In this document: positions 1 through 7,695 of the stretch, in pieces
How the letters are laid out: every line of letters begins with the position of its first letter
How positions within the stretch are numbered: the first letter of the stretch is position 1
Source: Azohydromonas lata NBRC 102462
GTDB lineage: Bacteria; Pseudomonadota; Gammaproteobacteria; Burkholderiales; Burkholderiaceae_C
Direction: 5' to 3'
DNA length: 21,199 nucleotides
NCBI GenBank assembly: GCA_945878385.1
Contig: CAMCTE010000019.1
Span: 1 to 21,199 of the forward strand
Program-made: the position numbers and the translations under genes
Notes under the pieces: model-generated
The model's database searches: none
Seen by the model: the letters and a program-made list of their open reading frames with translations, nothing else
Told to the model about the DNA's origin: nothing

Positions 1-129
1 TATTCGTCGGTGTATGCCTTGCCCTGCAAGGGCAACCCGTATCACTACTATGGCCGCATCACCGCCGAGGATGCGGCCTTCCTACAGGAGGTGGGAGACG
101 AGGTGGTGAGGGCGTTTTTCAGGCGCTAG
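1..129 (+). CDS. 3' end of an unidentified protein gene
   Basis: The first frame is open from the window edge to a TAG stop at 127-129 and gives 42 residues ending ...EVVRAFFRR. The fragment contains a Tyr/His-rich stretch (NPYHYYGRIT) followed by what looks like an amphipathic helix. I do not recognise the family. The stop codon overlaps the stop of metF on the other strand (shared CTAG at 126-129), so the two genes converge with no intergenic space. That arrangement supports this being a real gene rather than a chance open frame. Confidence 0.55.
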   Translation, partial: YSSVYALPCKGNPYHYYGRITAEDAAFLQEVGDEVVRAFFRR

Positions 130-980
130 GCGCGACCGCCCAGGCGCTTGCAGATTTCCAGCACCGCAGCGCTCTGGTTCATCGTGTAGAAGTGCAGCGC
201 AGGCACACCGGCGGTGCGCAGCTGATCGCACAGGTCCGTGATCACATCCAGGCCGAAGGCCTTGATGCTGGCGGTGTCGTCCCCGAAGGACTGCAGGCGC
301 AGGCGCATCCAGCGCGGGATTTCAGCGCCGCAGTTGTCCGCGAAGCGGATGATGCCGCTGCTGTTGGTGATGGGCATGATGCCCGGCACGATGGGGATGT
401 CCGCGCCCAGGGCGTAGGCATCGTCGACGAAGCGGAAGTAGGCGTCGGTGTTGAAGAACATCTGCGTGATGGCCGAATTCGCACCCGCTTTCACCTTGGT
501 GGCAAACGCCGCCAGGTCGTCTTGCGGGCTGCGCGCCTGAGGGTGCATTTCCGGGTAGGCGCCCACCTCGATGTGGAAGTGGCTGCCGGTCTCTTCACGG
601 ATGAAGCTCACGAGATCGCTGGCGTAGCGGAATTCGCCGAAGCCGCCATAACCGCTGGGCAAGTCGCCGCGCAGGGCCACGATGCGCCGGATGCCGGCGT
701 GCTTGAACTGCGCGAGCTTGTCGCTGATTGAAGCGCGGCTGGCACCGATGCAGCTGAAGTGCGGCGCGGCCTGATGGCCCTCGGTGAGGATGTCCTGCAC
801 CGTCTGCAGCGTGCCGTCTTGCGTGGAGCCGCCGGCGCCATAGGTGACCGAACAAAACTCGGGCTGCAGGGCGTAGAGCTGCTGGCGCACGGCGGTGAGC
901 TTGGCCGCACCTTCTTCGGTCTTGGGAGGGAAGAACTCAAGGCTCAGGGGCAGGCCGATGGTGGAGGCGTGAGTGGTCAT
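126..980 (-). CDS. metF: Methylenetetrahydrofolate reductase
   Basis: This 284-residue cytosolic flavoprotein reduces 5,10-methylene-THF to 5-methyl-THF, the methyl donor for methionine synthesis. The N-terminus carries the family signature LSLEFFPPKT; Glu15 corresponds to the catalytic glutamate of E. coli MetF. It is followed by the conserved VTYGAGGST segment (about residues 45-53), the ALRGD motif and a TQMFF segment, all typical of the FAD-binding TIM barrel. The length is normal for the bacterial enzyme, which lacks the regulatory domain of the eukaryotic one. It is the last gene of the ahcY-tlyA-metF run and starts 10 nt after the tlyA stop, so it is very probably co-transcribed and may share control by the SAH riboswitch upstream of ahcY. 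No convincing Shine-Dalgarno site precedes the ATG. Confidence 0.96.
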   Translation of the reverse strand: MTTHASTIGLPLSLEFFPPKTEEGAAKLTAVRQQLYALQPEFCSVTYGAGGSTQDGTLQTVQDILTEGHQAAPHFSCIGASRASISDKLAQFKHAGIRRIVALRGDLPSGYGGFGEFRYASDLVSFIREETGSHFHIEVGAYPEMHPQARSPQDDLAAFATKVKAGANSAITQMFFNTDAYFRFVDDAYALGADIPIVPGIMPITNSSGIIRFADNCGAEIPRWMRLRLQSFGDDTASIKAFGLDVITDLCDQLRTAGVPALHFYTMNQSAAVLEICKRLGGRA

Positions 981-990
981 GCTGCGGGTT

Positions 991-1797
991 TCAGGGTGTG
1001 GCGGCGTGCCGCATGAGGATGAAATGTTCGTTGTTGCCGTCGCCGCCGGTGATGGGGCTGGGCATCCAGGCCAGCACCTGCAGGCTCAACTGCTGAGCCA
1101 GTGCACGCAGGCGGGGCTCAATCTCGTGAACGGGCGCGGTGGGCTTGACCAGACCGCCCTTGCCGATGTGCTGGGGCTGCAATTCGAACTGCGGTTTGAC
1201 CAGCATCAGCAGGTTGCCCATCCGATGAAGCAGCGGCACCAGGGCGGGCCACACCAGCGTTTGGGAAATGAAGGACAGGTCGCCGACGATGAGGTTGAAC
1301 CCGGCAGAGGGGCAGTCAGTTCCGAGCGGTTCACGGGTCAACTCACGCGCATTGAGGCCTTCGTGCACGCTCACCCGCGGGTCTTGCCGCAGGCGTGGCA
1401 CCAACTGCCCACGGCCCACATCGACACCCACCACACGGGCCGCACCGGCGTGCAGCAGCACATCAGTGAAACCGCCGGTGCTCTGTCCGATGTCCAAGGC
1501 CGTGATTCCATCCAGTTGAGGTCGGTGTGCATCGGCCAAGCCGTCCAGTGCCGACCAAGCCTTGAGCGCACCTTCGAGTTTGAGCCCTGCGCGCGACGCC
1601 CAGCGCAGCTCGGCGCGGTCCGTGACTTCGATTTCGCTGCCCAAAGGGAGCGTTTCGCCGGCCTTGCGCGGCGCTCGCCAGCCGGCATCGCCGGAGCCTG
1701 GCGCGCGCCACCGGACCGCTCCGCCCTCGATCAGGCGTTGTGCGGCCGAGCGGGTGGGCGCCAGGCCTTGTTCGACGAGGAGTTGGTCGGCGCGCAT
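991..1797 (-). CDS. tlyA: TlyA-family rRNA (cytidine-2'-O)-methyltransferase
   Basis: This 268-residue protein has the TlyA/hemolysin-A layout. An N-terminal S4 RNA-binding domain (about 1-60, beginning MRADQLLVEQGL) is followed by an FtsJ/RrmJ-like Rossmann methyltransferase domain. The SAM-binding motif I is LDIGQSTGGFTD (residues 101-112). The GDLSFIS segment (Asp173) and VKPQFE (Lys201) fit the K-D-K-E catalytic set of 2'-O-methyltransferases. Family members methylate cytidines of 16S and/or 23S rRNA; the 'hemolysin' label in databases is historical. It lies between ahcY (46-nt gap) and metF (10-nt gap). Placing a SAM-consuming enzyme between two methyl-cycle genes suggests co-expression. 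The ATG has no Shine-Dalgarno site, and a strong hairpin ends 11 nt before it. Confidence 0.9.
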   Translation of the reverse strand: MRADQLLVEQGLAPTRSAAQRLIEGGAVRWRAPGSGDAGWRAPRKAGETLPLGSEIEVTDRAELRWASRAGLKLEGALKAWSALDGLADAHRPQLDGITALDIGQSTGGFTDVLLHAGAARVVGVDVGRGQLVPRLRQDPRVSVHEGLNARELTREPLGTDCPSAGFNLIVGDLSFISQTLVWPALVPLLHRMGNLLMLVKPQFELQPQHIGKGGLVKPTAPVHEIEPRLRALAQQLSLQVLAWMPSPITGGDGNNEHFILMRHAATP

Positions 1798-1808
1798 GGC
1801 CGGTGGAT

Positions 1809-1831
1809 GGGCGGCGCATGAGGCGCCGCCC
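1809..1831 (-). other. Hairpin between ahcY and tlyA
   Basis: This is a perfect 9-bp inverted repeat, GGGCGGCGC / GCGCCGCCC, with a 5-nt loop. It sits 12 nt after the ahcY stop and 11 nt before the tlyA start. No U-tract follows in the direction of transcription, so it does not look like an intrinsic terminator. It could stabilise the ahcY message, mark a processing site, or lower translation of tlyA. The stem is seen directly; its role is inferred. Confidence 0.5.
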
Positions 1832-1843
1832 GGTTCCTGCCGA

Positions 1844-3292
1844 TCAATAGCGGTAGGTATCGGCCTTGTACGGGCCTTCCTTCTTCACGCCGATGTAGGC
1901 GGCCTGCTCGTCGCTGAGCTCGGTCAGCATGGCCACCACCTTCTTCAGGTGCAGGCGGGCCACCTTCTCATCGAGGTGCTTGGGCAGCACATAGACCTTG
2001 CCGTTTTCATAGTTGTCCTTCGTGGTGAACAACTCGATCTGGGCAATGGTCTGGTTGGCGAACGAGGAGGACATCACGAAGCTGGGGTGGCCGGTGGCGC
2101 AACCCAGATTCACCAGGCGACCCTTGGCCAGCAGGATGATCTTCTTGCTGGGCTTGGAGCCTTCGGCGGGGAAGATGACGTGATCGACCTGAGGCTTGAT
2201 CTCGTCCCACTGCAGCTTTTCCAGCGAAGCGACATCGATTTCGTTGTCGAAGTGGCCGATGTTGCAGACGATGGCCTCGTCCTTCATGGCAGCCATGTGC
2301 TCGTAGCGGATCACATTCTTGTTGCCGGTGGCCGACACGAAGATGTCGGCCTTGTCGGCGGCGTACTCCATCGTCACGACCTTGTAGCCTTCCATGGCGG
2401 CTTGCAGTGCGTTGATGGGGTCGATTTCCGTGACCCACACCTGGGCGCTGAGGGCGCGCAGGGCTTGGGCTGAACCCTTGCCCACATCGCCGTAGCCGGC
2501 CACAACCGCCACCTTGCCGGCGATCATCACATCGGTGGCGCGCTTGATGGAGTCCACCAGGGATTCGCGGCAGCCGTAGAGGTTGTCGAATTTGCTCTTG
2601 GTGACGCTGTCATTCACATTGATGGCGCGGAACTGCAGCGTGCCCTTGGCCGACATTTCGTTCAGGCGCAGCACACCGGTGGTGGTCTCTTCGGTCACAC
2701 CGATGATTTGCGCGGCCTTGCGGGTGTACCAGCTGGAGTCTTCGGCCAGCTTTGCCTTGATGGCGTTGAACAGGCAGACTTCCTCTTCACTGCCGGGATT
2801 GGCCAGCACGGAGGGGTCCTTCTCGGCGCGCTGGCCCAGATGCATCAGCAGCGTGGCGTCACCACCATCGTCCAGGATCATGTTCGGGCCTTCGGTGGCC
2901 GAACCCTTGGGGCCGAATTCGAAGATGCGATGGGTGTAATCCCAGTAATCGTCCAGGGTTTCGCCCTTGTAGGCGAACACCGGCGTGCCGCGCACCACCA
3001 GGGCAGCAGCAGCGTGGTCTTGCGTGGAGAAGATGTTGCACGAGGCCCAACGCACATCGGCGCCCAGGGCCTGCAGCGTTTCCACCAGCACGGCCGTTTG
3101 GATGGTCATGTGCAGGGAACCGGTAATGCGAGCACCCTTGAGGGGCTGGGCCTTGGCGAATTCTTCGCGGATGGCCATGAGACCGGGCATTTCGGTCTCG
3201 GCGATCTTGATTTCCTTGCGGCCCCACTCGGCCAGGGACAAGTCGGCAACGATGTAATCGTTGTCCTTCAGGGGTTTGACGACGGCGTTCAT
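1844..3292 (-). CDS. ahcY: Adenosylhomocysteinase (SAH hydrolase)
   Basis: This 482-residue cytosolic NAD-dependent enzyme reversibly splits S-adenosylhomocysteine into homocysteine and adenosine, which relieves product inhibition of methyltransferases. Visible signatures are ETTTGVLRL, the Rossmann motif VAGYGDVGKG, CNIGHFDNEIDV, VNLGCATGHPSFVMS and the classic C-terminus ending KADTYRY. It also has the roughly 40-residue insert near AEDSSWYTRK that is typical of proteobacterial forms. I chose the ATG at 3292 (MNAVVKPLKDND) because the family homology begins there and GGAG lies upstream. The frame stays open for 59 codons further, but that extension lies in the leader RNA. The gene is first in the ahcY-tlyA-metF run and carries a SAH riboswitch in its 5' leader. 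Confidence 0.97.
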   Translation of the reverse strand: MNAVVKPLKDNDYIVADLSLAEWGRKEIKIAETEMPGLMAIREEFAKAQPLKGARITGSLHMTIQTAVLVETLQALGADVRWASCNIFSTQDHAAAALVVRGTPVFAYKGETLDDYWDYTHRIFEFGPKGSATEGPNMILDDGGDATLLMHLGQRAEKDPSVLANPGSEEEVCLFNAIKAKLAEDSSWYTRKAAQIIGVTEETTTGVLRLNEMSAKGTLQFRAINVNDSVTKSKFDNLYGCRESLVDSIKRATDVMIAGKVAVVAGYGDVGKGSAQALRALSAQVWVTEIDPINALQAAMEGYKVVTMEYAADKADIFVSATGNKNVIRYEHMAAMKDEAIVCNIGHFDNEIDVASLEKLQWDEIKPQVDHVIFPAEGSKPSKKIILLAKGRLVNLGCATGHPSFVMSSSFANQTIAQIELFTTKDNYENGKVYVLPKHLDEKVARLHLKKVVAMLTELSDEQAAYIGVKKEGPYKADTYRY

Positions 3293-3322
3293 GACTCTTT
3301 GCTCCGAAAATTGAAAGTTGGA

Positions 3323-3351
3323 GCCTGCTGCGTGCGCTGTCAGACGCAGGC
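3323..3351 (-). promoter_or_regulatory. Hairpin between the SAH riboswitch and ahcY
   Basis: On the ahcY strand, GCCTGCGT (3351-3344) can pair with ACG-CAG-CAGGC (3335-3323 region). Alternatively, CTGCGT (3349-3344) pairs with ACGCAG (3333-3328) around a 10-nt loop. The stem is followed by the modestly U-rich run AACTTTCAATTTT before the start codon. This could be the expression platform (terminator-like) of the upstream riboswitch, but the U-tract is interrupted, so the call is tentative. Confidence 0.35.
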
Positions 3352-3417
3352 ATGCGCGGGGAGTCGAAGGGTGTGTTCGCTCGCCATGCACGCCCAAGTC
3401 AAACGGGCCGAAGCAGG

Positions 3418-3498
3418 GTGAGCGCGGTTGGACACGGTTCCGAGCCTGGGACGTCATTCGTGTTTTCACACGAGCGTCTCGCAGCGCTCCTCGGAAGG
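3418..3498 (-). promoter_or_regulatory. SAH riboswitch in the ahcY leader
   Basis: Read on the minus strand, the leader contains the hallmark SAH-riboswitch core TTCCGAGGAGCGCTGCGA. P1 is formed by TTCCGAG (3496-3490) and CTCGGAA (3444-3438), a perfect 7-bp helix. The pseudoknot is formed by GAGCGC (3489-3484) and GCGCTC (3425-3420), a perfect 6-bp helix. Between them lies a hairpin CGTGT-GAAA-ACACG with a GNRA tetraloop, followed by CCCAGG. This matches the known SAH riboswitch class (Weinberg et al. family, found mainly in beta- and gammaproteobacteria upstream of ahcY). The class turns expression on when SAH accumulates. The core ends about 125 nt before the ahcY ATG. Recognition is from memory of the motif plus the pairings seen here. 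Confidence 0.92.
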
Positions 3499-3505
3499 TA
3501 AATGG

Positions 3506-3511
3506 AGTCTA
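3506..3511 (-). promoter_or_regulatory. Possible -10 box for the ahcY operon
   Basis: TAGACT on the minus strand lies about 10 nt upstream of the first riboswitch helix, which is the expected place for a -10 element whose transcript begins with the riboswitch. No good -35 hexamer is visible at 16-18 nt. This is a low-confidence positional call. Confidence 0.3.
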
Positions 3512-3624
3512 ACCGAACACCCATTCCCGAGTGCGCAGGGTGCCATGCGACACTGGAACGCGGGGGCATTCTTCGCCAAATGGATCACGCGGCGCGCGGG
3601 TCTGCTGGGCAGTGCGGGGACGGG

Positions 3625-4833
3625 ATGAAATTGGGATCCGAGCGGGCCGCTGGCTTGATCTATCTGGCGGTGGGGCTGGGTTTGGCCGCGGCGGTATCGC
3701 TTGGGGTGGCCCGGTTCGCCTATGCCCTGCTGCTGCCGGCGATGCGGGCAGACCTGGACTGGAGCTACGCCACGGCCGGCGCGATGAACACGGTGAACGC
3801 GGCGGGCTACCTGGCCGGGGCGCTGATGCTGCCGAGGTGGCAGGCGCGGTTCGATGGGCGGCAGGTGGTGGTGGCGGGCGGCGTGGGCACCTGCCTGCTG
3901 TTGCTGCTGCACGGGCTGGTGCGTTTGGATGAAGCGCTGTACGCCCTGCGTTTTGCCAGTGGCGTGGCCAGCGCGGCCAGTTTTGCCGGCGGTGGTCTGC
4001 TGGCCGCCTCGCTGGCGCAGCGGCCCGGCGGTGCGGAACGCTCGGGCCTGATTCTTGGCATCTACTACGGCGGCACGGGCCTGGGTATCGTGGCCTGTTC
4101 ACTTGCGGTGCCTTGGGTGATGGACTCGGTGCCCCTGGGCCTCATGGTGCCCTGGCAGCGCGCCTGGGTGGCGCTGGCACTGCTGGCGGCGCTGAGCACG
4201 GGGGTGATGGTGTGGATGACCCGTGAGATGCGCAGCCCTCCGGTGAGCGCGTCGCAACGCGAACCGGCCCCGCTGGCCGCGCTGCGCTTCGGCATGGCCG
4301 GCTACCTGTGCTTCGGCCTGGGCTACATCGGCTACATGACCTTCATCATCACGCTGCTGCGCGAGCAGGGGCTGAGCGCACCAGTGGTCACGGCCTTCTA
4401 TGTGTTGCTGGGCTTGGGTGTGGTGGCCTCTTCATGGTTGTGGGCGCGGCTGCTGCAGCGGCACCGGGGTGGGAGGCCCATGGCCACGCTCAACGGGCTG
4501 CTGGCGCTGGCCACCGTGCTGCCGGTGCTGTCTGCTCATCCGGTGGTGGTGTTGGCTTCAGGCGCCTTGTTCGGCAGCGTGTTTCTCTCGGTGGTGGCGT
4601 CCACCACCGCGCTGGTGCGCCACAACTGCGCGAAGGCGGCCTGGCCTTCAGGCATCGCGGCCTTCACCGTCATCTTCGCGGCCGGGCAGATCGTGGGCCC
4701 GGTGATGGTGGGTTGGGTGTCGGATGCCTCCGGGGGTGGCTTGCGCACCGGGTTCTTGATGAGCGCGGCCTTCCTGGCCCTGGGCAGCGCGCTGGCGTCG
4801 CGCCAGCGGGCTTTGGCGCCAGCCTCGGCTTAG
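3625..4833 (+). CDS. MFS transporter, YbfB/YjiJ-like
   Basis: This 402-residue hydrophobic protein has about 12 predicted membrane segments and sits in the inner membrane. Near the N-terminus it carries the ARFAYALLLPAMR segment followed by a second conserved block (MNTVNAAGYLAGAL), which I associate with the YbfB/YjiJ branch of the major facilitator superfamily. The substrate is unknown. I start it at ATG 3625 (MKLGSERAAG) because the first membrane helix begins just after it. In-frame ATGs at 3502 and 3580 would add a polar, non-family extension overlapping the ahcY promoter region. Its TAG stop overlaps the stop of the convergent amidase by 3 bp. It is divergent from ahcY, with no obvious functional link. 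Confidence 0.85.
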   Translation: MKLGSERAAGLIYLAVGLGLAAAVSLGVARFAYALLLPAMRADLDWSYATAGAMNTVNAAGYLAGALMLPRWQARFDGRQVVVAGGVGTCLLLLLHGLVRLDEALYALRFASGVASAASFAGGGLLAASLAQRPGGAERSGLILGIYYGGTGLGIVACSLAVPWVMDSVPLGLMVPWQRAWVALALLAALSTGVMVWMTREMRSPPVSASQREPAPLAALRFGMAGYLCFGLGYIGYMTFIITLLREQGLSAPVVTAFYVLLGLGVVASSWLWARLLQRHRGGRPMATLNGLLALATVLPVLSAHPVVVLASGALFGSVFLSVVASTTALVRHNCAKAAWPSGIAAFTVIFAAGQIVGPVMVGWVSDASGGGLRTGFLMSAAFLALGSALASRQRALAPASA

Positions 4834-6428
4834 GCGGTGGCCGTGGAGTGGCGCTTGAAGGTGGGCGCTACGCGGTGCTTGCCGGCTTGTTCGAAGGCAT
4901 AACCGTAGCCGAGTAGCGAGGCTTCGCTCCAGGCGGGGCCGACGAAGGACAAGCCGGTTGGCAGCACGGCCCCACCCTGGATGTTGACCACGCCCATGGG
5001 CACGGTGAGGTGGGGCAGGCCTGCCACGGCTGCAGCGGACGAGAAGCCGCCGGTGGAGTGGTCGCCCGCGCCGAGGTCGGTGAGTGAGGCCAGGCCGCCG
5101 CTGGGGGCCACCAGAGTTTGAATGCGTTCCTTTTCGAACAGGGCTTCCAGGCCTTCGGTGCGCGCCAGGCGGCGGCACTTCTCAAGCGCGGCCTTGTAGG
5201 TGGGGCTTTCCAGGCCACCGAGCTCGCGCGCTTGCAGGAAGAATTCCTGGCCGAAGTGCGGCATGGTGCGGCTGGCGTTCGCTTCGTTGAAGGCGATGAT
5301 GTCCTCAAGCGTTCGCACGCGGGCATTCGGTGCGAATTCGGCCATCCACGCGGCCAAGCCCGCCTTGAGTTCGACCAGCAGCACGGTGAGTTCGTCGGCG
5401 CTCCAGGTGGCCGGCCTTGGGGCTTGCACATCCACCAGTTCAGCGCCGAGTTGCTTCAATTGTTGGAGGCTGCGCTCGAACAGCGCGCTGACGCCCGCGT
5501 GGGGGTTGAGCTGGTTGCGCGCCACGCCGATGCGCACGCCTTGCAGCGCCTGGGGCTGCAGGTTGGCGCTGTAGTTGGGGGTGGTGGGTGCGCCTTGCGT
5601 GGCGGCATCCCGCCGGTCGATGGCGCTGATGGCCTGCATCAGGGCGGCCGCATCGGCCACGGTGCGCGTCATGGGGCCGGCGGTGTCTTGCGTGTGCGAA
5701 ATGGGGATGATGCCGTCTCGGCTGACGCGGCCCACCGTGGGCTTCAGCCCCACCAAGCCATTGCGCGTGGCCGGTGAAATGATGGAGCCGTCGGTTTCGG
5801 TGCCCACGCCCAGCACGCCCAAGCCGGCGGCGATGGCCGCGCCGGTGCCGGAACTGCTGCCGCTGGTATTGCGGTCTAGCGCGTAGGGGTTGCGGGTGAG
5901 GCCGCCGCGGCTGCTCCAGCCGCTGGTGGAACGGCTGGATCGGATGTTGGCCCACTCGCTGAGGTTGGTTTTGGCGAGTATGAGCGCGCCGGCTTGGCGC
6001 AGTTGTTCAACGATGGCCGCGTCTCGTGCGGCGCGGGTGCCTTCGAGCGCCAGCGAGCCGGCAGTGGTTTGCATGCGGTCGCCGGTGGCGATGTTGTCTT
6101 TGAGCAGCACGGGGATGCCGTGCAGGGGGCCGAGCCACTGGCCCTTGCGTGCGAGTGCGTCCAGCCGTTTGGCTTCCTTCAGCGCATCAGGGTTGGTTTC
6201 GATGATGCTGTTCAGGCGCGGGCCGGCGCGGTCTAGTGCCGCGATGCGTTCGAGGTGGGTTTGGGCGATGGCCAGCACGCTGGTGCGGCCTTCGCGCAGG
6301 GCGCGGGCGAGGCTCGTGGTGGTGGCGCGGGCGGGGTCGAGCTTCATGGGCGATTTGGCGAATGCCAGCGGCGCGGCGACCACTGCTGCCGTGGTTCCGA
6401 GGGCTTGCAGGATGGAGCGGCGTTTCAT
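4830..6428 (-). CDS. Tat-exported amidase (amidase-signature family)
   Basis: This 532-residue amidase-signature enzyme hydrolyses a C-N amide bond; the substrate cannot be read from sequence. The Ser-cisSer-Lys triad is present: Lys110 in VLLKDNI, the cis-Ser at about 191 in the SGSSSG motif, and the nucleophile Ser215 in GTETDGSIISPA. The spacing of 24 between the two serines is the same as in GatA and FAAH. The N-terminus MKRRSILQ followed by an Ala/Val-rich segment ending AFA looks like a twin-arginine signal peptide, so the enzyme probably acts in the periplasm. I start at ATG 6428; an 89-residue upstream extension has no family character and crosses the metK terminator. The GatA housekeeping role is unlikely given the signal and the absence of gatB/gatC. 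Confidence 0.88.
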   Translation of the reverse strand: MKRRSILQALGTTAAVVAAPLAFAKSPMKLDPARATTTSLARALREGRTSVLAIAQTHLERIAALDRAGPRLNSIIETNPDALKEAKRLDALARKGQWLGPLHGIPVLLKDNIATGDRMQTTAGSLALEGTRAARDAAIVEQLRQAGALILAKTNLSEWANIRSSRSTSGWSSRGGLTRNPYALDRNTSGSSSGTGAAIAAGLGVLGVGTETDGSIISPATRNGLVGLKPTVGRVSRDGIIPISHTQDTAGPMTRTVADAAALMQAISAIDRRDAATQGAPTTPNYSANLQPQALQGVRIGVARNQLNPHAGVSALFERSLQQLKQLGAELVDVQAPRPATWSADELTVLLVELKAGLAAWMAEFAPNARVRTLEDIIAFNEANASRTMPHFGQEFFLQARELGGLESPTYKAALEKCRRLARTEGLEALFEKERIQTLVAPSGGLASLTDLGAGDHSTGGFSSAAAVAGLPHLTVPMGVVNIQGGAVLPTGLSFVGPAWSEASLLGYGYAFEQAGKHRVAPTFKRHSTATA

Positions 6429-6434
6429 GTCCCG

Positions 6435-6440
6435 ACTGTA
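6435..6440 (-). promoter_or_regulatory. -10-like box close to the amidase start
   Basis: TACAGT on the minus strand ends 6 nt before the amidase ATG. No Shine-Dalgarno site lies between them. If used, transcription would begin at or next to the ATG (a leaderless mRNA). The same geometry recurs at several genes in the window. A -35 element is not evident. Confidence 0.35.
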
Positions 6441-6471
6441 GGGGGTGTGGGTTTGGCCGGAATCGGGCATG

Positions 6472-6499
6472 AAAAAAGGCAACCACATCGGTTGCCTTT
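6472..6499 (-). terminator. Rho-independent terminator of metK
   Basis: On the minus strand a perfect 10-bp stem, AAAGGCAACC / GGTTGCCTTT, with a 5-nt loop is followed by a run of six Ts that partly overlaps the stem end. It lies 17 nt after the metK stop. It is the clearest intrinsic terminator in the window and separates metK from the downstream amidase gene. Confidence 0.92.
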
Positions 6500-6516
6500 G
6501 GGGGTCAAGCCTTGCC

Positions 6517-7695
6517 TTACAGGCCCGCTGCGTTCCGCAGCGCCGCAGCCTTGTCAGTGCGTTCCCAAGTGAACTCCGGCTCTTCACGCCCGAAGTGCCC
6601 ATACGCCGCCGTCTTGGAATAGATCGGGCGCAGCAGGTCGAGCATCTGGACGATGCCCTTGGGGCGCAGGTCGAAGTGCTCGTTGACCAAAGCGGCAATC
6701 TTCTCGTCGGAAATGACGCCGGTGCCTTCGGTGTAGACGGTCACGTTCATGGGGCGTGCGACGCCGATGGCGTAGGCCACCTGCACCTGGCACTGCTTGG
6801 CCAGGCCTGCAGCCACCACGTTCTTGGCCACATAACGCGCAGCGTAGGCGGCGCTGCGGTCTACCTTGGAGGGGTCTTTGCCGGAGAAGGCGCCACCGCC
6901 GTGCGGGCAAGCGCCGCCGTAGGTGTCGACGATGATCTTGCGGCCGGTGAGGCCGCAATCACCCTGGGGGCCGCCGATGACAAAGCGACCGGTGGGGTTG
7001 ATCAGGTACTTGGTGTCCTGCAGCCACTCTTTGGGCAGCACCGGCTTGATGATCTCTTCAATCACCGCTTCGACGAAGGCGGGCTTCATCTTGGTGCCGT
7101 CGCTCATCTCGGGTGCGTGCTGGCTGGAAAGCACCACGGTGTCGATGCTGTGGGGCTTGCCGTCCACATAGCGCATGGTCACCTGGCTCTTGGCATCGGG
7201 CCGCAGGAAGGGCAGGCGGCCATCTTTGCGCAACTGGGCCTGGCGTTCCACCAGGCGGTGTGCATAGTAGATGGGCGCGGGCATCAACTCCGGCGTTTCG
7301 TTGCAGGCGTAGCCGAACAGCAGGCCTTGATCGCCGGCGCCGGTGTTGAGATGGTCATCGCTGGCATGGTCCACGCCCTGGGCGATGTCGTTGCTCTGCT
7401 TGTCGTAGCAAACCATTACCGCGCAGCACTTGTAATCGATGCCGTAATCGGTGTTGTCGTAGCCGATGCGCTTGATGGTATCGCGCGCGACTTGGATGTA
7501 GTCGACGTGCGCGTTGGTGGTGATTTCACCGGCCAGCACCACGAGGCCGGTGTTGCACAGCGTTTCGGCCGCCACGCGGGAACGCGGGTCTTGCGCGAAG
7601 ATGGCGTCGAGGATGGCATCAGATACCTGGTCGGCCACCTTGTCCGGGTGACCTTCAGAAACCGATTCCGAGGTGAAGAGATAGTCGTTGGCCAC
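6517..7695 (-). CDS. metK: S-adenosylmethionine synthetase
   Basis: This 392-residue cytosolic enzyme makes SAM from methionine and ATP. The catalytic N-terminal motif EGHPDKVADQVSDAILD (His16, Asp18), the GAGDQGLLFGYA loop and the phosphate-binding GGGAFSGKDPSKVDRS segment are all intact, and the length matches E. coli MetK. The start is GTG at 7695, giving MANDYLF, supported by AAGGAG at 7710-7705 with 9-nt spacing; no in-frame ATG fits better. It is followed by a strong terminator, so it is probably monocistronic. It is preceded by a roughly 115-nt structured leader and a perfect TATAAT -10 box. It functionally complements the ahcY-metF operon about 3 kb away. Confidence 0.97.
   Translation of the reverse strand: MANDYLFTSESVSEGHPDKVADQVSDAILDAIFAQDPRSRVAAETLCNTGLVVLAGEITTNAHVDYIQVARDTIKRIGYDNTDYGIDYKCCAVMVCYDKQSNDIAQGVDHASDDHLNTGAGDQGLLFGYACNETPELMPAPIYYAHRLVERQAQLRKDGRLPFLRPDAKSQVTMRYVDGKPHSIDTVVLSSQHAPEMSDGTKMKPAFVEAVIEEIIKPVLPKEWLQDTKYLINPTGRFVIGGPQGDCGLTGRKIIVDTYGGACPHGGGAFSGKDPSKVDRSAAYAARYVAKNVVAAGLAKQCQVQVAYAIGVARPMNVTVYTEGTGVISDEKIAALVNEHFDLRPKGIVQMLDLLRPIYSKTAAYGHFGREEPEFTWERTDKAAALRNAAGL

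Noticed and set aside
1809..1831. Intrinsic terminator after ahcY
   Set aside because: The stem is strong but no U-tract follows on the transcribed strand.
3293..3469. In-frame N-terminal extension of ahcY by 59 codons
   Set aside because: It lies in the 5' leader that includes the 3' part of the SAH riboswitch, has no family similarity, and the ATG at 3292 fits the family start with GGAG upstream.
3502..3624. Earlier ATG starts for the MFS transporter (3502, 3580)
   Set aside because: The extension is polar and Cys/Gly-rich with no family similarity and overlaps the ahcY promoter region.
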